A stretch of 45,015 nucleotides of DNA from Gnetum montanum (lineage: Eukaryota > Streptophyta > Gnetopsida > Gnetales > Gnetaceae), in NCBI GenBank assembly GCA_015680685.1, contig MNCI01018082.1, positions 1,004,472 to 1,049,486 of the forward strand, in the 5' to 3' direction. Of the stretch, positions 29,771 to 42,151 are shown one piece after another. The notes below the pieces were generated by a model that was given only the letters and a program-made list of their open reading frames with translations, searched no databases and was not told the origin of the DNA. A program made the translations under genes and the position numbers. The first letter of the stretch is position 1; each line of letters begins with the position of its first letter.

Positions 29771-31119
29771 ATTTCCATGATGAACTCCTCTTTGCAGGTG
29801 TAATAAACAATTAATCACCCATAGATACAGATTGGTATAGTAGCATTCTTACTTATCTTCTTACATAAGAAATAGCACAAGCGTTGGACATGAAAAAGAA
29901 ACAACAGTTTCTTCACCGAGTTAAACATTTCATAGAAATCAACGGAGACCTTTACAAGGTATGTTTCGATGGCTTGGTTCGATGGTATGCTCTGGACGTA
30001 GATCAATTACAAGTTCTCTAAGATGCTCATGAGGGCCCTTATGGGGGTCATTATGCTGGGAGATGAACAACCATTAAAATCTTGCTTGTAGGATATTATT
30101 GGCCTACATTATTTTGAGATGCTCATTATCTTGTCCAATCTTGTGAGCGCTGCTAACGCGATGGAGGAATGATTGCTAAAATGGAAGGTTCACAACAATG
30201 GATTCAACCGTTAGAACCCTTCAACATATGGGGTATTGATTTTATGGGGCCTATTACATTAATGTCTAATGAAAAAGCATACATTGTTGTTGCTGTTAAC
30301 TATTTTACAAAATGGGCAGAAGCAGCCACCGTTACCTACTGTACATCATCCACTACTACACGATTTTTCCAACAAGAAATCGTAAACAGGTTTGGCATGC
30401 CTCATGCACTTATTTCTGATAATGGTACACATTTTACAGGTGCGACTTTTTAGAAGTTAATGCAACACTTAGGATCTGAGCATAAAATGGCTACACCATA
30501 TCATCCTCAAGCGAATGATCAAGCCGAAGTTACCAATAGTGAAATCACAAAAATTTTGACATGAACCATTAGCAAATATAGGTGAGACTGGAGCACCAAA
30601 TTGAACGATGCTCTTTGGGCCTACTGCTCCACATGGAAACTCCCTATAGGCTACTCTCCCTATGAGTTAGTGTATGGTAAACTTCCAACACTTCTTATCC
30701 AAGCTAAGCCCCATACACTATCTACAACATGTGACCTTAACCTTGACCTTAGTCTAGCATAGAAAGAACAATTAATGAATCTTAACTTGCTAGATGAAAA
30801 TCAATTAGCCACCTTGTCATCCAATGAACTGCATAACGCCTTCAACAAACGATGTCATGACCTAAGAATTAGGAAAGTCAAATACCAACCAAGAGATAGG
30901 GTTCTTTATTGGAATCCTGCACATGTGCCACAATGAACTAAATTTCAAATGCTATGGGAAGGATCTTATATCATTCATGAAACTTTTCCTTCAAGGGCCA
31001 TGATGATCTATGAACCTGGAAGCCCAAATAAGAAATTATTGGTCAACATCCAGCAAAACAAACCTTTCCATGAGCCCAAGATGGCCAGTACTAATACTAC
31101 CTCTATTGATGGATAGCTC
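29771..31119 (+). pseudogene. Element C integrase
   Basis: Would insert the cDNA into the genome. The N-terminal zinc-binding part (about 29900-30165) has His residues in HEGPYGGHYAGR and Cys residues in SCERC. The catalytic core (30169-30560) has WGIDFMG (first Asp), ISDNGTHFTGATF (second Asp), then TPYHPQANDQAEVTNSEI (Glu), so the D,D,E triad is visible. The C-terminal tail (30740-31117) has LLDENQLATLSSNELHNA, then DRVLYWN and LWEGSYII. Stops occur within each part. The tail after 30735 corresponds to the part fused to RT in D. Confidence 0.88.
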
Positions 31120-33104
31120 TGCTTATTATTTCAGATCTCGTCCTTCCAACTTAGTTGTGGAGGAGATGGCCACTAATGCTAATTATTTTAAGCCCTTAGT
31201 TTCTTTTATTTTGTTTTGTTTTATACATTTTTGTTTTACACATATTTCATTTTTTCTTGTTTTTTTTTGCACCATCGTTAACATTTTTACTATTTCTTTC
31301 TCTATTACATTTTGCTTGATTTATTCTCACTTATCACATAATAAGTGCTAATGATGGCGGGTTGTACTATAATGGTGTTGATTGCTAATGTTCGATTTTT
31401 ACCTTTGACTTTTAATGTTGATGCTAAGATATGGTTTTTTTGATAAAAAAAGCAATGAGTCCATGTCATCCATTCATCCATTCAACTATATGGTCTCCAT
31501 TTATTTTGGAAATGTACTATCCATTTTTTTAATCAAACCTATTAATGAATTTGTGGCTTGGTACTCTTCAAACCAAGAAAAGATTCAAATGAATTAAAAA
31601 GGATGTGACTTCAAGGGGATTCAAGGCATTTGTGCTGACTATTCTCTTAGGTACTTGGTTTTTTTTCATAGGTTTTCCACCATTCCACTATCAACTAATA
31701 TCAGGAAGTTGAATGAATGAACTGAGTCTTTGCATGGTGTGGTTCCCACTCAAAAAAAAAAAAAAACAAATTGGTGGGAATTCAAAGCACACCTCTTAGA
31801 CACAATAGAGGAACATGGGCTACAAGCACTACTTATGGCACTAGAAAGATATGTTACCCATGCTTGAAGGTTCCCTCTAACTAAGGCCCTTTCTCACTTG
31901 TTACTTCTCTATTCTTCTCTTTTTGGAATGGTGGTTACTCTGTGAGAGCATTCTTGTTGCTTCAGGAGGATGGGTTGGTTAAGTGTCTTGATGCGAGGTC
32001 ATTGGATGTGGTTAGTTTTAATCTGTATTTGGATTGAATTTTATTAAGTCACCTTAACCACATAATACACAAGAGATTTGACACAACCTTGATTTTGGGA
32101 TTCCATTCCATTCTTTCTTCTCTTCCATCTTGCTTCCTATATTCTACCTCATTGCTAATTTTATGATTAGTCTATATCTTGGTTGGCACATTGTTATTCT
32201 TTGGTAAATTCTTGTGGGTGAATTCTTAACTATTGTCTCCATATATCATTCCTAGAGCCTACGAACTCTTTGGTTTGTGGGTTTGTTAGGGCATAAAGGG
32301 CATAAGCTTGCTTTGGGGGGGACCCACTGGCATTCCTTTTTGGTGCAATTATTAAGTTCTTTCCCTTAAACATTTCTTGCAATCAACTATTTCTCATTTC
32401 ACCCCATCCATGACATCCGTTTTTGTTTTTCTCTTTCTTTCTAAGCATTTTTATTAGCTTCATCATTATTATTCCTCTTATCTTCCTTTTTCTTTCATTT
32501 TCCATCCTATTGCTACCAAAGATTCGCTCTTAGTCGTGGGGGCTTGTCACAAATTTTTTCCATTCCATTACTTGTCTTACCCCTACGCCTTGGGTAGTTA
32601 TCAGTTACAAACCTCTAACCCAGTATTTGCCATACCCACAACCTAGCCAATGTAGTTCATATCAAGGCAAGGTATCAACTGCATTATATCTTATCTATCC
32701 TTGCTAATTCGTGATTGTGTTGTGTGTGTAGATGGTGATTACATGAACAATGGACTGGGATAGGAGGGAGCACTCAAGATGGACTGGAGCTAGAGCATTG
32801 ATGCAAGGAACATGCTTAGTCATGTGGCCATGGACAAACAACGGTGTGCACCTTTTTAACAGTGGCAGCAACGCACTTTATTTTCTTTTTTCTCTCTCTC
32901 TTTAAGCTGTCAAATGAGGGACTAGATGTCATCTATGTACAGTGTTCACCACAATGGTTATGAACACTAATGCTGTAATACGTTGTCATGATGTTCATCG
33001 GGCACTTTGAGTTTGTCATTCCATGTCATCATCAGTTATCATTCATTCAATAATCCCATACCTTCCCAATATTTTGTAAGGAGCTCGAGGATGACTTTTT
33101 ATTC
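31120..33104 (+). other. Element C long 3' region
   Basis: About 2 kb homologous to the 3' regions of A and D, with AGTTGTGGAGG (31153-31163), the T-rich repeat, AGTCGTGGGGG at 32532-32542, the block GCTTTGGGGGGGACCCACTG (32320-32339), and a splice-acceptor-like TGTGTTGTGTGTGTAG just before ATG at 32732. The frame after it reads MDWDRREHSRW after a few codons. Poly-A run at 31747-31764. No known protein. Confidence 0.65.
31942..32217 (+). pseudogene. Element C counterpart of the possible 3' ORF
   Basis: Reads VRAFLLLQEDGLVKCLDARS, then LDVVSF, one stop (TGA), LLSHLNHIIHKRF, GFHSILSSLPS and a hydrophobic end. It is collinear with 4165-4428 (A) and 11116-10850 (D). See the A entry for interpretation. 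Confidence 0.35.
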
Positions 33105-33117
33105 AGTTGTGGGGGTA
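33105..33117 (+). promoter_or_regulatory. Polypurine tract of element C
   Basis: AGTTGTGGGGGTA directly before the LTR start TGATGAG. Confidence 0.82.
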
Positions 33118-33975
33118 TGATGAGTCACTAAGTAAGCAACCTGATATCGAACCCATGATATTGGAGCCTCGATATTGAATATGTGATATCGGATGGGCCA
33201 AGCGACATCAGACATGTGATGTCGAAGCATGTCTCATTGGCTATAAATAAGAGACAGTGGTGCTTGGTCTCAGGGGTAGTTTTCTCAATCCCTTAGCTGA
33301 ACTCTTATAATTTTTCTATTCTAGAGTTAGAATTAATTTTGAGTGCCTGTAGTAGGAGTCATAGAGTGAACAGATCTTTATTCGAGCATTGTGTACCTGA
33401 GCACCCCTTGTGTCTAGAAATAAAGACAAACTTTCTGATAAGCCTTGCAACATTCAGAATGGCTTAATTATTACATTTAATGTTCTTTATTGTTATTTGA
33501 TGCTTTCAGTAGTTAATTAATGTTATTTCTATAGAATTATTAATTATCAATTATCAATGAACTAGCACACTCAAGCACGACCACTTCGAGCATACATGGA
33601 ACACTTGGTAACCCGGTAACGACTAGCGTTTGGTAATCCCAGTAGTGTTACACTAGTTTAGCATGTGTCCGGAGAGTCAGAATGAATGCTGGTGTTAGGA
33701 TTTGATTCATGTTAGAGTTACAAAACCCATTAGTTAATTAAATATTTTCATTGCACACACTTAGGAGACGAGGATAGAAAATATAAAAGAAAAACATATA
33801 AATCATACACCTCAAATTTACTTAACCATACAATTGTGCCTTACAAGTAAGCTTGAGAAGACAACAACTGCATAACTCATCCTTGTTCTGCGTAGGTGCA
33901 TAAGGAGTTCGACCAGATCACGCGTGAACACTCATATTCATATGGTTGGGCGTAGGGATACCTTGCCGCTCATCA
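33118..33975 (+). repeat. 3' LTR of element C
   Basis: 858 bp, TGATGAGTC to GCCGCTCATCA. U3 has degenerate GATATC motifs (33150-33195), then TATAAATA (33243-33250). An AATAAA lies near 33418. It is collinear with 6739-7580; the main indel is an extra ~50 bp near 33670-33720. Confidence 0.92.
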
Positions 33976-33980
33976 CCTAT
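33976..33980. repeat. Target-site duplication CCTAT, right copy (element C)
   Basis: Immediately follows the 3' LTR and matches 6734-6738. Confidence 0.9.
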
Positions 33981-36426
33981 GTTTCAATTATTTCGAGTTC
34001 CAACACAATTTGCAACCAAGCATCCATTTAGGATATTAAAGCTTACACCTTAATACATGACCTCATTGAACCTTCTTGCAAATTAAGTAGCAACACCTTT
34101 CCTACTTGTGGTAAAAATTCTAAATCCCTATAAATATATGCCTAGCTCATTAACAATGATAAAAAGAAAGTGGATGGATGAATTTATCATGATTTATATA
34201 TTCAATCAAACTAAGGCTCCACGTTGAACTTGTCCAACACTCTCTTACCATTTGGTCCTTAGGATGAGTATTCATAAACCACATTAGTTTATTCCCCAAG
34301 AGGTTTTATACAAAACACAAAAGATCATGACTAAAAGAATAGGAAAATCAAAATTGACTAATTATTAACCTTAAAATTAAGCACATAAAATCAGATCAAA
34401 GAATAAGAAATATTATTGATGAATTAGTATACTTTAAAAAAACACGCATACATAAGATTATGTCAAACCAAAACATTAATCAAATTAAAAGTGATACATA
34501 TTTAGCTTTTAAAAATTATGCATACAAAAATCCATAAATCAAGGGAGAATTAAAGCACATAAACAAATAACTAAATAATAATCCATGTTCTACGATTGAA
34601 ACCTTTACATGAAGATGTGCTTTCTTATGACTCAGTTCAAGATTAGCACCTAATAGACCTTGCTATGAAGGTTTCATCTTTACATTTCTTTAGAGGAGGA
34701 GTAGGTATTTTATTTGTATGATCTTTGGAAATACTATCACCTTGGTCCTAACTTTTGAAAGATGATGGTAAAGAAGACAATAAGCAAAAATCCTCACTAG
34801 CACTGTTATCCTTATTTCTCTTAAAAAATATTGTCATATGCGAGATGATGCATTTCTAGCCATAAGAAAAAAATGATTTTGATGGTATTTTTGAGATAAA
34901 TGTATGTTGGTGGTACTTCATAGTTGTTACACCCTTAGTTTTCTTTACATTGTACCTTGGCCATTTGTATAGTGTTAATGGTATGTTGTCAATGATATAC
35001 AAATGCAAGATCTATCTTTTATCTTAATTGCTAAGTAGTTAATGATGTATGTGATCCCATCATGTGTTAGCTAGATTTAATGTATTTGTTGAGTTTGAAA
35101 TCTTTTAATTAATGTTTTGGAGATGAATGAGTCTTGGGTTAGGCTAGACTTATTACTTGGAATAGGCTTGATGTATCTTAATTATTTTACCTTTTTATTT
35201 GATCCATCTCTTGTCCACCATCATTATTTTATTGAGCTTTTCTAATTAATCTTATTTATTTTTTGATATTCTTGAAACTTTGTGGTGCAAAGTAATAACT
35301 GACAATGTATCCTACTAGAGTCATAATAATGATAATTATCCATTCTTATCTTTGGATTATGTAGTTTGATGTGCAAATCGTTTGGGAATTTTTCAGTGGC
35401 CACAAGGTTTTATGTGTCATGAGTTATTAACAAGTTGTTTTAATAGTGGCTTGAGGATTAAATTATTGCAACAATTAATTCAAGATAAATCTAATAGTGA
35501 AGAAGGTGATGTATAAGATCATCACACAAAATGTTCTTTCTTATCGTCTAAATTGTTCTTATTTAATAGATCTTGACTATTGATTTTTTTAGTTCCACCT
35601 ACAAATGGAAACCTTGGCTTTGTTTTAAATCACTTGTCTAAGATATTTCTTTGGGTTTTCTTGTGGTCCTTTGCCATGCTACTACTAAAGGCTATTCATT
35701 ATAGAGCACGATGTAGGATTTGCAATGTTATAAAAAATTAGAATCTATTGGTAGAAGAAATGTAGAGGAACAGTTGATTATTATGACTTATTTCATTTCT
35801 TTCTATATTTTTACCATGATCTATTTATTATTGTTTAACATACCCACATTATGAGGATGGTTAGTTGCAGTGTATATCATAGTAATGTGAGATGTGTATT
35901 CTTGCTAGTGGTGTGAATAACCACTAGGTAATCATCATTAGGATTTAGATGTAGATGGTGTGTATAACTAGGTGATAGGTAGGATATGATGTCCATAGAA
36001 ATAGTTGTCCATTTTTTGCTTGATGCATATAATCAAATAGCGGGCTATGAAAAATATAGTCATAGGATGGGATGAATCAAGATGTCGTACATCAAAGTAT
36101 GTATAGATTATGATTAGGCTACTATTATTTCCTTGGAGCTGAGTGTAGGACTTTTCGATTTTCTTATAGTTCAACTAAGATACCATATAGTTATGGATAT
36201 CATAGCTTGTATTTACTTCAATGTTAAACTAGAAGCTTGTGAATGTTGGTTAAAAAAAGTTTGTTTCTAACATTTGTTTTATAGCTAGCGGTGGCTTTTT
36301 AAGTCAAATGTTGTTCCAAGGTATCAAGAATTGAGTTCACTATAAAGATGAAAAGCATTAACTCTTTCACATATTATGTATGCAAATGTTATAGGTGTGG
36401 ATCCTAGAGGAAGTAGGGATGGATGT
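33981..36426. other. AT-rich DNA, no gene recognised
   Basis: Target DNA of element C and further sequence. No frame with recognisable protein similarity, no tRNA or rRNA, and no LTR pair. A TGTTACACCC string near 34926 recurs near 36425 and resembles the 5' end of some plant gypsy LTRs, but the following bases do not match each other. Confidence 0.5.
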
Positions 36427-36849
36427 GTTACACCCACTTTTTTTGGTTTCATAGTGTTCATGACCAAGAATGATTTTGACATTGTTCTAGCCAAGTTTGA
36501 GGATCAAACTCTCCAAAGATGGAATCATGAAACATTTTTCCAACTCCTCAAGGTCTCTAGGGATCATTTAAGTTCACATACTAGCTTATGAGCTTTATTC
36601 TTAGTGATCTTAGAAAAGTTTGGGAACCAAAGTGAGCTTATGAGCTTATGACACAAATTCCTTGTCAGTGTTCCCTCTTGACCACTAATGTGGTGTTAGC
36701 TATAATCCTGAACCATCATGTCCATGTCATCTAGACTAAAACTACATTTCCACCTCAAATTAGGCCCTATAGGACCTAAAATAATTTGTCCAAGGCATAT
36801 ACGACATCAGACACTTCAAAGTTTAACATTCAAGTAGTTTGAACTTGGG

Positions 36850-37560
36850 ATCCCAAGATCAAAGTTTTTTGAACTTTGGTGCTAACACTGATGCTAATGT
36901 AGGTGTTCATGTTAGCATTAGTAGTCACATTATGGTCCTGAGCGCTTCCAGGGTTCATCTCACCTGCAGTTCAACATGAATCCTAGCTTCCTAGGCTTCC
37001 TCGTGACTTGTCAACATTAGTTTTTACACCCCAAATAAGAGTTTTACCTATTAAAAGGAAGACTTGGTAGTCATAATCAAAATTTTTATAACTCTTAAAG
37101 GTGGCATTGACATTGATGTTAGCATCAATGTCACCATGTCAACATTAGCACTGCACAAGATCTTTAGTTTTGGCATTTTGTAGCATTTGACAAGTCCATA
37201 GACTTCTTGGTGATCAATAAACATTATCATGATCTATTTCGATGTTAGTTTGGGCACCGTGAATGCATAGGAGCTCATCTTGAATAAATCTCAAAAACAT
37301 TTCTAACTCATTGGTTGGTGTTGATGCAAAAGTGAGCATCAATGTGAGTACATTGGGAAACTACATTTCGTCATTCATCACATGTTGGCTCATCATTTGA
37401 CAATGTCCATAAGCTTCATAGCCAACTCTGCATTGTCTTGGTAACATTTGACATTAGCTCAGGCATCAAACAAGTCTTGAAACCTTAAAACTATAAAAAT
37501 TTACTTAGTTGTTGGTGATACCTATATTGACACTAGCATCAAAAAGGAATTTTAGGTAGC
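36850..37560. repeat. Diverged repeats with GATGTTAGCATCAATGTC-type core
   Basis: Four or five imperfect occurrences of words such as ATGCTAATGT, GTTAGCATTAG, TTAGCATCAATG and GAGCATCAATGTGAG, roughly every 100-200 bp. A perfect inverted repeat lies at 37108-37133: TGACATTGATG, loop TTAG, CATCAATGTCA. This looks like the U3 part of an old LTR or another repeat; no boundaries could be set. A TATA-like box (ACTATAAAAA) lies near 37490. Confidence 0.5.
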
Positions 37561-38106
37561 GCAAGAATTGCTAAGTTATCTTGACTTCACAAGGAGTTAA
37601 TTAATAAAATTTGGATTATTGAAAACCTTACGAAGTTTTCTACAATTTGAAGAAAGGAAGTACTATAAAAGATATCTCGAAGCTAAGGTTATGTTGTGTT
37701 TTTTTCCAATTTATCAAAATTCAGAGTAATTGTAGTAGTGAAACTTCAAGAGATGATAACTTAAATTTTGCTAATTTTGTGATGCTAAAATTTTAACTAA
37801 ACCTTTACACAAATATTATTTTTCAAACCAATCTAATATCACATCAAAATTATGTGTGATGACAGAGAAATAATCTAATCATTGACTATCCTTCATTCTG
37901 ATTCAAAACATTATAGAGTTGATTTCTCCCAAACTGCAATAGATATTGAACTAAAATTTTTGCTACATGTAGCCACCTATTCTATCTTTCTAAGAAATTT
38001 AAAATCACTAAAAAATGTTGTGAAATGACAAAGATATGATTAAAATAGTGACTATCTCTAATTCTGATTATTCAAATTCCAAAATTAAGTAAATACTAGG
38101 GAATGA
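37561..38106. other. No gene seen
   Basis: AT-rich sequence directly left of the copia LTR. No coding or repeat structure recognised. Confidence 0.5.
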
Positions 38107-38427
38107 TGTTGATGAATTGATGAAAGATTAATAAATCGATGATGAAATAGTTTAATTATTGCTCAAATTACATTGATGATTCTATAATAAAAATTTGTAA
38201 GAGATGCCTTGGATATATATATATGGGATAAGTGTGGTAAACTTTACTAAAAATAATACAATATAGCTCAAATGACAAAAAAACCTTAAGAAATAAATAT
38301 ATATGTGGATTTCAGACAAAATGACATTACAATTGTCAATCAATCAGGATATTTCATCTATTTAAAATAAATTTCCATTGTATAATATAAATTAAAAATG
38401 ATTGTCTTTTACTCTAAAAAACCAACA
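38107..38427 (-). repeat. 3' LTR of the copia element
   Basis: 321 bp. On the minus strand it starts TGTTGGTTTT right after a GAGGGAT purine tract and ends CATCAACA, giving TGTTG/CAACA inverted ends typical of plant copia LTRs. A TATA-like TATTATAGAATC (38190-38172) lies inside, and a (TA)n run at about 38214-38224. Confidence 0.72.
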
Positions 38428-38469
38428 ATCCCTCAAAGTGAAAGAAATCTTCATTCTTCATTTTTTTTC

Positions 38470-40010
38470 TCCTTTCTTTGTCATGCTTTGAATTCCTATA
38501 GATTTATTGAAGTGCTTGATCCTCTGAGAAAAGAATTTTTATTAATAAGTTAGCAGGTTGATTTTTTGAACTAGTGTGACTGGGTTTGATGGTTCCTTCT
38601 TTCACTTATTGCTTAATGAGATAGTCTTGATGTCAATGTGTTTGGATTTTTTGTGATGCACATAGCCTGAGGATAGTTGCATTGCTATTTTTTTGTCATA
38701 ATACAAATTTGTAGGAATATCAACTTTGAAGTCTAAGTATGAAAGAAGTTTATTTGTCTAGAGTATGTGTTGGACACATCCAACCATGATAATAATTTTT
38801 TCCTCACAAGTGGATAAGTTGATGGATGTTTGTTTCTTTGATTTATAGCATATTGGATTATTTTCATGCATAATAAGAGCTCCTGATATGGATTTTCTAT
38901 CATCCTTGTCTCGTGCCCAATCAACATTTGAATATGCATGAAGCTTATTATCTCTTTTATTGAATTGGATCCCAAAGTTGTAAGTTCATTTTACATACTT
39001 GAGGAGATGCACAAGTGCTTACATATGAGATTATCTTGGCCCTTGCATGGATCTATATAAGTATGATTATTATAAATTTCATCTAGTGTGGCATGAAAAT
39101 TGAAGTGATCCAATCATGGTTCTATACATGGTTACATCTATGAGAGGAGTCTTATCTTTGCTCGCTAGCTTTAAACTGTATGGCAAAAGACTATTGACCA
39201 GCTTCTCATTCTTTAAATTGAAATTTTCAATGATGGAAATTGCATATTTGGTTTGATGAATCTGCATTCCCACCGTATCCTAGTTTACTTTGATTCCTAA
39301 GAAGTAATTGAATTCTCCAGGGTCCTTCATTTTGAATTTAGTTTTCATCTAATTCTTGAAATCTTTTGCTAGCCTTTTGTTGGTGAAAATAAGAATAATA
39401 TCATCTACATATAGTGATATGATTATGAAATCATCTCCTTCCTTTTTAAAAGATAGTGTTTGTTTAAAGATGCAATTTTGATAATTATTTCTAGTGAGAT
39501 AGTTATTAATTCTTTGGAACTAGGCTCTAGGTACTTCTTTCAGAACATATAAAGCTTTGTTAAGTTTGCATACTTTGTTTTCTTTTCCTTTGATAACATA
39601 ACCTTCATGTGAATAGATGTATACTTCTACTTTGATGTATTTGTTTAGAAATTTTGATTTGACATCCATTTATTGAAGCTTTAGATCTTTATGGATAATT
39701 ATGAAGAGAATGAGGTTGATGTTTTCAAATTTAACCATCGATACAATGATTTCTTCATAGTTAATGTGTTTCTTTTGTTTGAATTGTCTTGCTACAAATC
39801 TTGCTTTGTATATTGTAAATTCTTCTTTCTCACTGTACTTTGTTTTATATAGCCACTTACAATCAATAACCTTTTTATCTTTTCGTTTGTCCACTAATTC
39901 CTATGTTTTATTTCTTAATATGGTATTGTACTCTTTGTCGATGACCTCTTTCTAGACTTTCAATTTCATGGCTTCATTGACATTGACTAGTTCACTTGAA
40001 ACTGTAAGGT
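38470..40010 (-). pseudogene. Ty1/copia reverse transcriptase and RNase H
   Basis: RT begins near 40010 with NEAMKLKVWKEVIDKEYN, then the hallmark KKVIDCKWLYKTKYSEKEEF and YKARFVARQF (about 39880-39800), a region resembling MDVKSKFLN, and LYVDDII with the copia YVDD box near 39412-39399. It continues with MQIHQTKYAISIIENFNL (39273-39220). RNase H (about 38980-38480) has SNVDWARDKDDRKSISGALI and a C-terminal end near RIKHFNKSIGI. Many stops and frameshifts are present, so it is inactive. Confidence 0.85.
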
Positions 40011-41555
40011 ATGTTCATCTGACGTGGTCTTGATACCATGCACCTCATTGCCCTATTCCTACATTTGAAGGAAACTTTGCCATTTGTTGTGCCCTACTTC
40101 AACTCTGATGTCATTTCTTCCAATCAAACACAGATATTGTCTAGCGCTTCATTGGTGGAGTCTTGAAGCTATGCCACCGTCACCTTTGTTGTTGCGTTGC
40201 TACCATAATTGTTATTAATAATGGCTCTGCCTAATCCATAGGCATCATTGTTGGGTTTTGGCTTGATGGAGTCAGGAGAGGCCACACATTTCTTTGTTGT
40301 TGTAGTCAGGACTAATGGATTGTTTCCAATTCTATCTCTATTGCAGGGGTTTTGATGTTGTTTTTACCGACCCTAATGCCATTTTAAACCTTAAAACAAA
40401 TACCATCTAGGCGTTGTGGCTCATTTACGAATTCATGGTGCCTTGTGCTTGAGTCTGGGCTTTTAAATTTTGATTAATGTTTAAATATGCTTTGTTAATT
40501 TCTTCTACTTCTAATGGGTGCAATTGATTTTGTTGAATAAGAAATATTTCTTAGGGTTTTCATTTTCTACATCTCAATGTTGTTCATTTGAAAAAATTTG
40601 GTGATGTAGGTTTTCACTATCCTGCAAATATCCATCTTACTTTTTCTCCAGGATGTAATTTTTGTTGGTGGTAGCCTGAGTTTTTATTGTTTATTTCAAA
40701 ATCCTTGATGATGCTCTCATGATTTTTCACAAGTATTTGTGAATCTGGAAAGGCTTTTGTTAAGCTTTGTAGTCCCTTGTCATCAAAATTTCAAACTTTA
40801 CGCAGTGGACAACATACACGTTTTTGAAAAAAGAAAACTTATGTGCAGATAATGGAAATTTGAGAAATTCAGCAACATTCCATGTTTTTGTAAGTCTGTA
40901 AATTTTTTCTTTTATTACTCATATTATTTTCTCCCTACAACTGAAAGGTTCCAAAGTATCTTATTTCAACTTCTAGAAGATATATTCATCTTTTAAAATT
41001 TCAAATAAAGGTCAATGATCATGAGTACCTCTACTGTTTATCACTTGGCCATTTGATTAGAATGAGCAACCATAGTATTACTGTCCTTCTCCTTACAAAG
41101 ACTTTTGCTCATGACAATGAGAAGTCAACATAGAAATGAAATTCCACTCATTATGAAAGTAGACACGCCCTACTTGTTTATTAACATGCTAATATACTTC
41201 CATGTTATAGAGATAGCAACTAAAATCCAATGAATTTTTTCCATTTTCCTACTTGTATGCTATCTTCATTCATTAATAACATTTGGATTTTAATAAAACC
41301 CAAACATTAATTCATAAATTCTTCTCCATAAGATAGCTTAAATGTATCAACATTTCATTAACCCCCCCCCCCCCCGTTTTTGCACCTTAGTTGAGAAACG
41401 TAGACTTTATTGGAAAATTTTCTTTTTACCTAGAAATAGAAATCTTTTTTTAGAAAAAGTTTCGTCAAACTTAAGGTTTGATAACATAAAAACCTCATTC
41501 CTAACAAAACTTAGGAAACTATACAAACACAATCTCATATAACTATTCTATAGGT
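40011..41555. other. Unassigned AT-rich DNA
   Basis: No recognisable protein family. A minus-strand stretch around 40310-40150 stays open for about 50 codons (contains SPDSIKPKPNNDAYGLGRAI) but has no family I recognise and no flanking support. It may be a relic of the copia integrase-RT linker or something else. Confidence 0.4.
41362..41375. repeat. Poly-C run (14 bases)
   Basis: Fourteen consecutive C residues in otherwise AT-rich sequence. Length may be affected by sequencing or polymerase slippage. Confidence 0.9.
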
Positions 41556-41559
41556 GGAA

Positions 41560-42055
41560 AAAGAATAGTTAAAGTAACTCTTTTAGGGATACTCATATCA
41601 TGAATCCTTTCATATGTAATTTCAGTAGTGATGAATGCTCTTCTTTCCTCTTCTTGCCTAGTTGAAGCCTTAACTTGGTCTTCACCTTTGTGTTCAACAA
41701 CTGTCTGTGCTTATTTTGCATTCAACTCCTTAACTACTAATTTTTATAGTGCTTCCTAACTAGTTGCTTTTGTGTCTTGAGACATGAAAGTCTCTCCTAA
41801 AGAATCATCTTTATTAGACTCTCCTTGGTATTCAACTTAGGTGGTGCATTCATGAAAGCTACCCCAAACATTGAAATGTATAGAAACTCCACTAGTGAGA
41901 AATCTAAACTCATTCGAAAGCAAAAGTAAGAAAGGGCTTTTACTAGATGCTCCATGGATGGTTACCTTACAATAGGCTCTTAAGACATGCTTTAGGTAGC
42001 ATCCTATAAGATATGGGATAAAAGGCCTTCTTATTGCCATCTTTCCAAGAACCAT
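41560..42055 (-). pseudogene. Stop-riddled ORF of unknown function
   Basis: On the minus strand an ATG at 42055 opens 72 codons (MVLGKMAIRRPFIPYLIG, later HGASSKSPFLLLLSN). The same frame continues for about 90 more codons with four further stops. It stays protein-like (KATS, ELNAK, EHKGEDQVKASTRQEEERRA, then SIPKRVTLTILFPP). The stops are TAA/TAG at places where CAA/CAG/TGG would be natural. A TATA box lies about 90 bp upstream. I do not recognise a family; it could be an old retroelement ORF or a host gene fragment. Confidence 0.4.
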
Positions 42056-42142
42056 CTTTCTACCTCACAGTTAAACTCTTTACTTGCTTTTTCACATAAA
42101 CCTTGAATTGAGAAATGATGATTTTCTAAGTAATTCAAATCT

Positions 42143-42151
42143 CTTTATATA
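42143..42151 (-). promoter_or_regulatory. TATA-box-like element upstream of the unknown ORF
   Basis: TATATAAAG on the minus strand, about 90 bases upstream of the ATG at 42055: normal plant promoter spacing for a short 5' leader. Confidence 0.4.

Larger units (their letters stand above)
6739..33975 (+). mobile_element. Element C: Athila/Tat-like Ty3/gypsy retrotransposon with nested insertions
   Basis: The outer element of the window. It has two LTRs in the same orientation (842 and 858 bp), the same TGATG/CATCA ends, a PBS after the first and a PPT before the second, and duplication CCTAT on both sides. Own sequence: 6739-9055, 17419-18542 and about 27740-33975. Element D (9056-17413) interrupts gag, and a composite block (18543-27740) interrupts the gag-protease region, where about 350 bp of C are also missing relative to A. 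Its pol is the most complete copy in the window, spanning RT, RNase H and integrase. The two LTRs differ by substitutions and indels at roughly one site in ten by eye, so insertion is old. Confidence 0.92.
38107..40010 (-). mobile_element. 5'-truncated Ty1/copia retrotransposon
   Basis: On the minus strand: RT (from about 40010), RNase H (ending near 38470), a PPT-like CTTTGAGGGA (38440-38430) and a 3' LTR (38427-38107). Gag, protease and integrase, which should lie to the right, are not recognisable beyond 40010, and no second LTR was found. Orientation and pol order (RT-RH last) are diagnostic of Ty1/copia. Possible left duplication: AATGA (38102-38106), unconfirmed. Confidence 0.8.

Noticed and set aside
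34926-36436. TGTTACACCC at 34926 and 36427 as an LTR pair
   Set aside because: Similarity stops after the first ten bases.
36376-36591. 71-codon plus-strand frame with a TGTTACACCC-like start nearby
   Set aside because: Short, no recognisable domain, in a repeat-rich area. The TGTTACACCC string could mark an LTR start, but no matching end or second copy was found.
40090-40330. Minus-strand open stretch as a host exon
   Set aside because: About 50 codons with no clear splice sites, no homologous family recognised and frameshifts upstream; support too weak.
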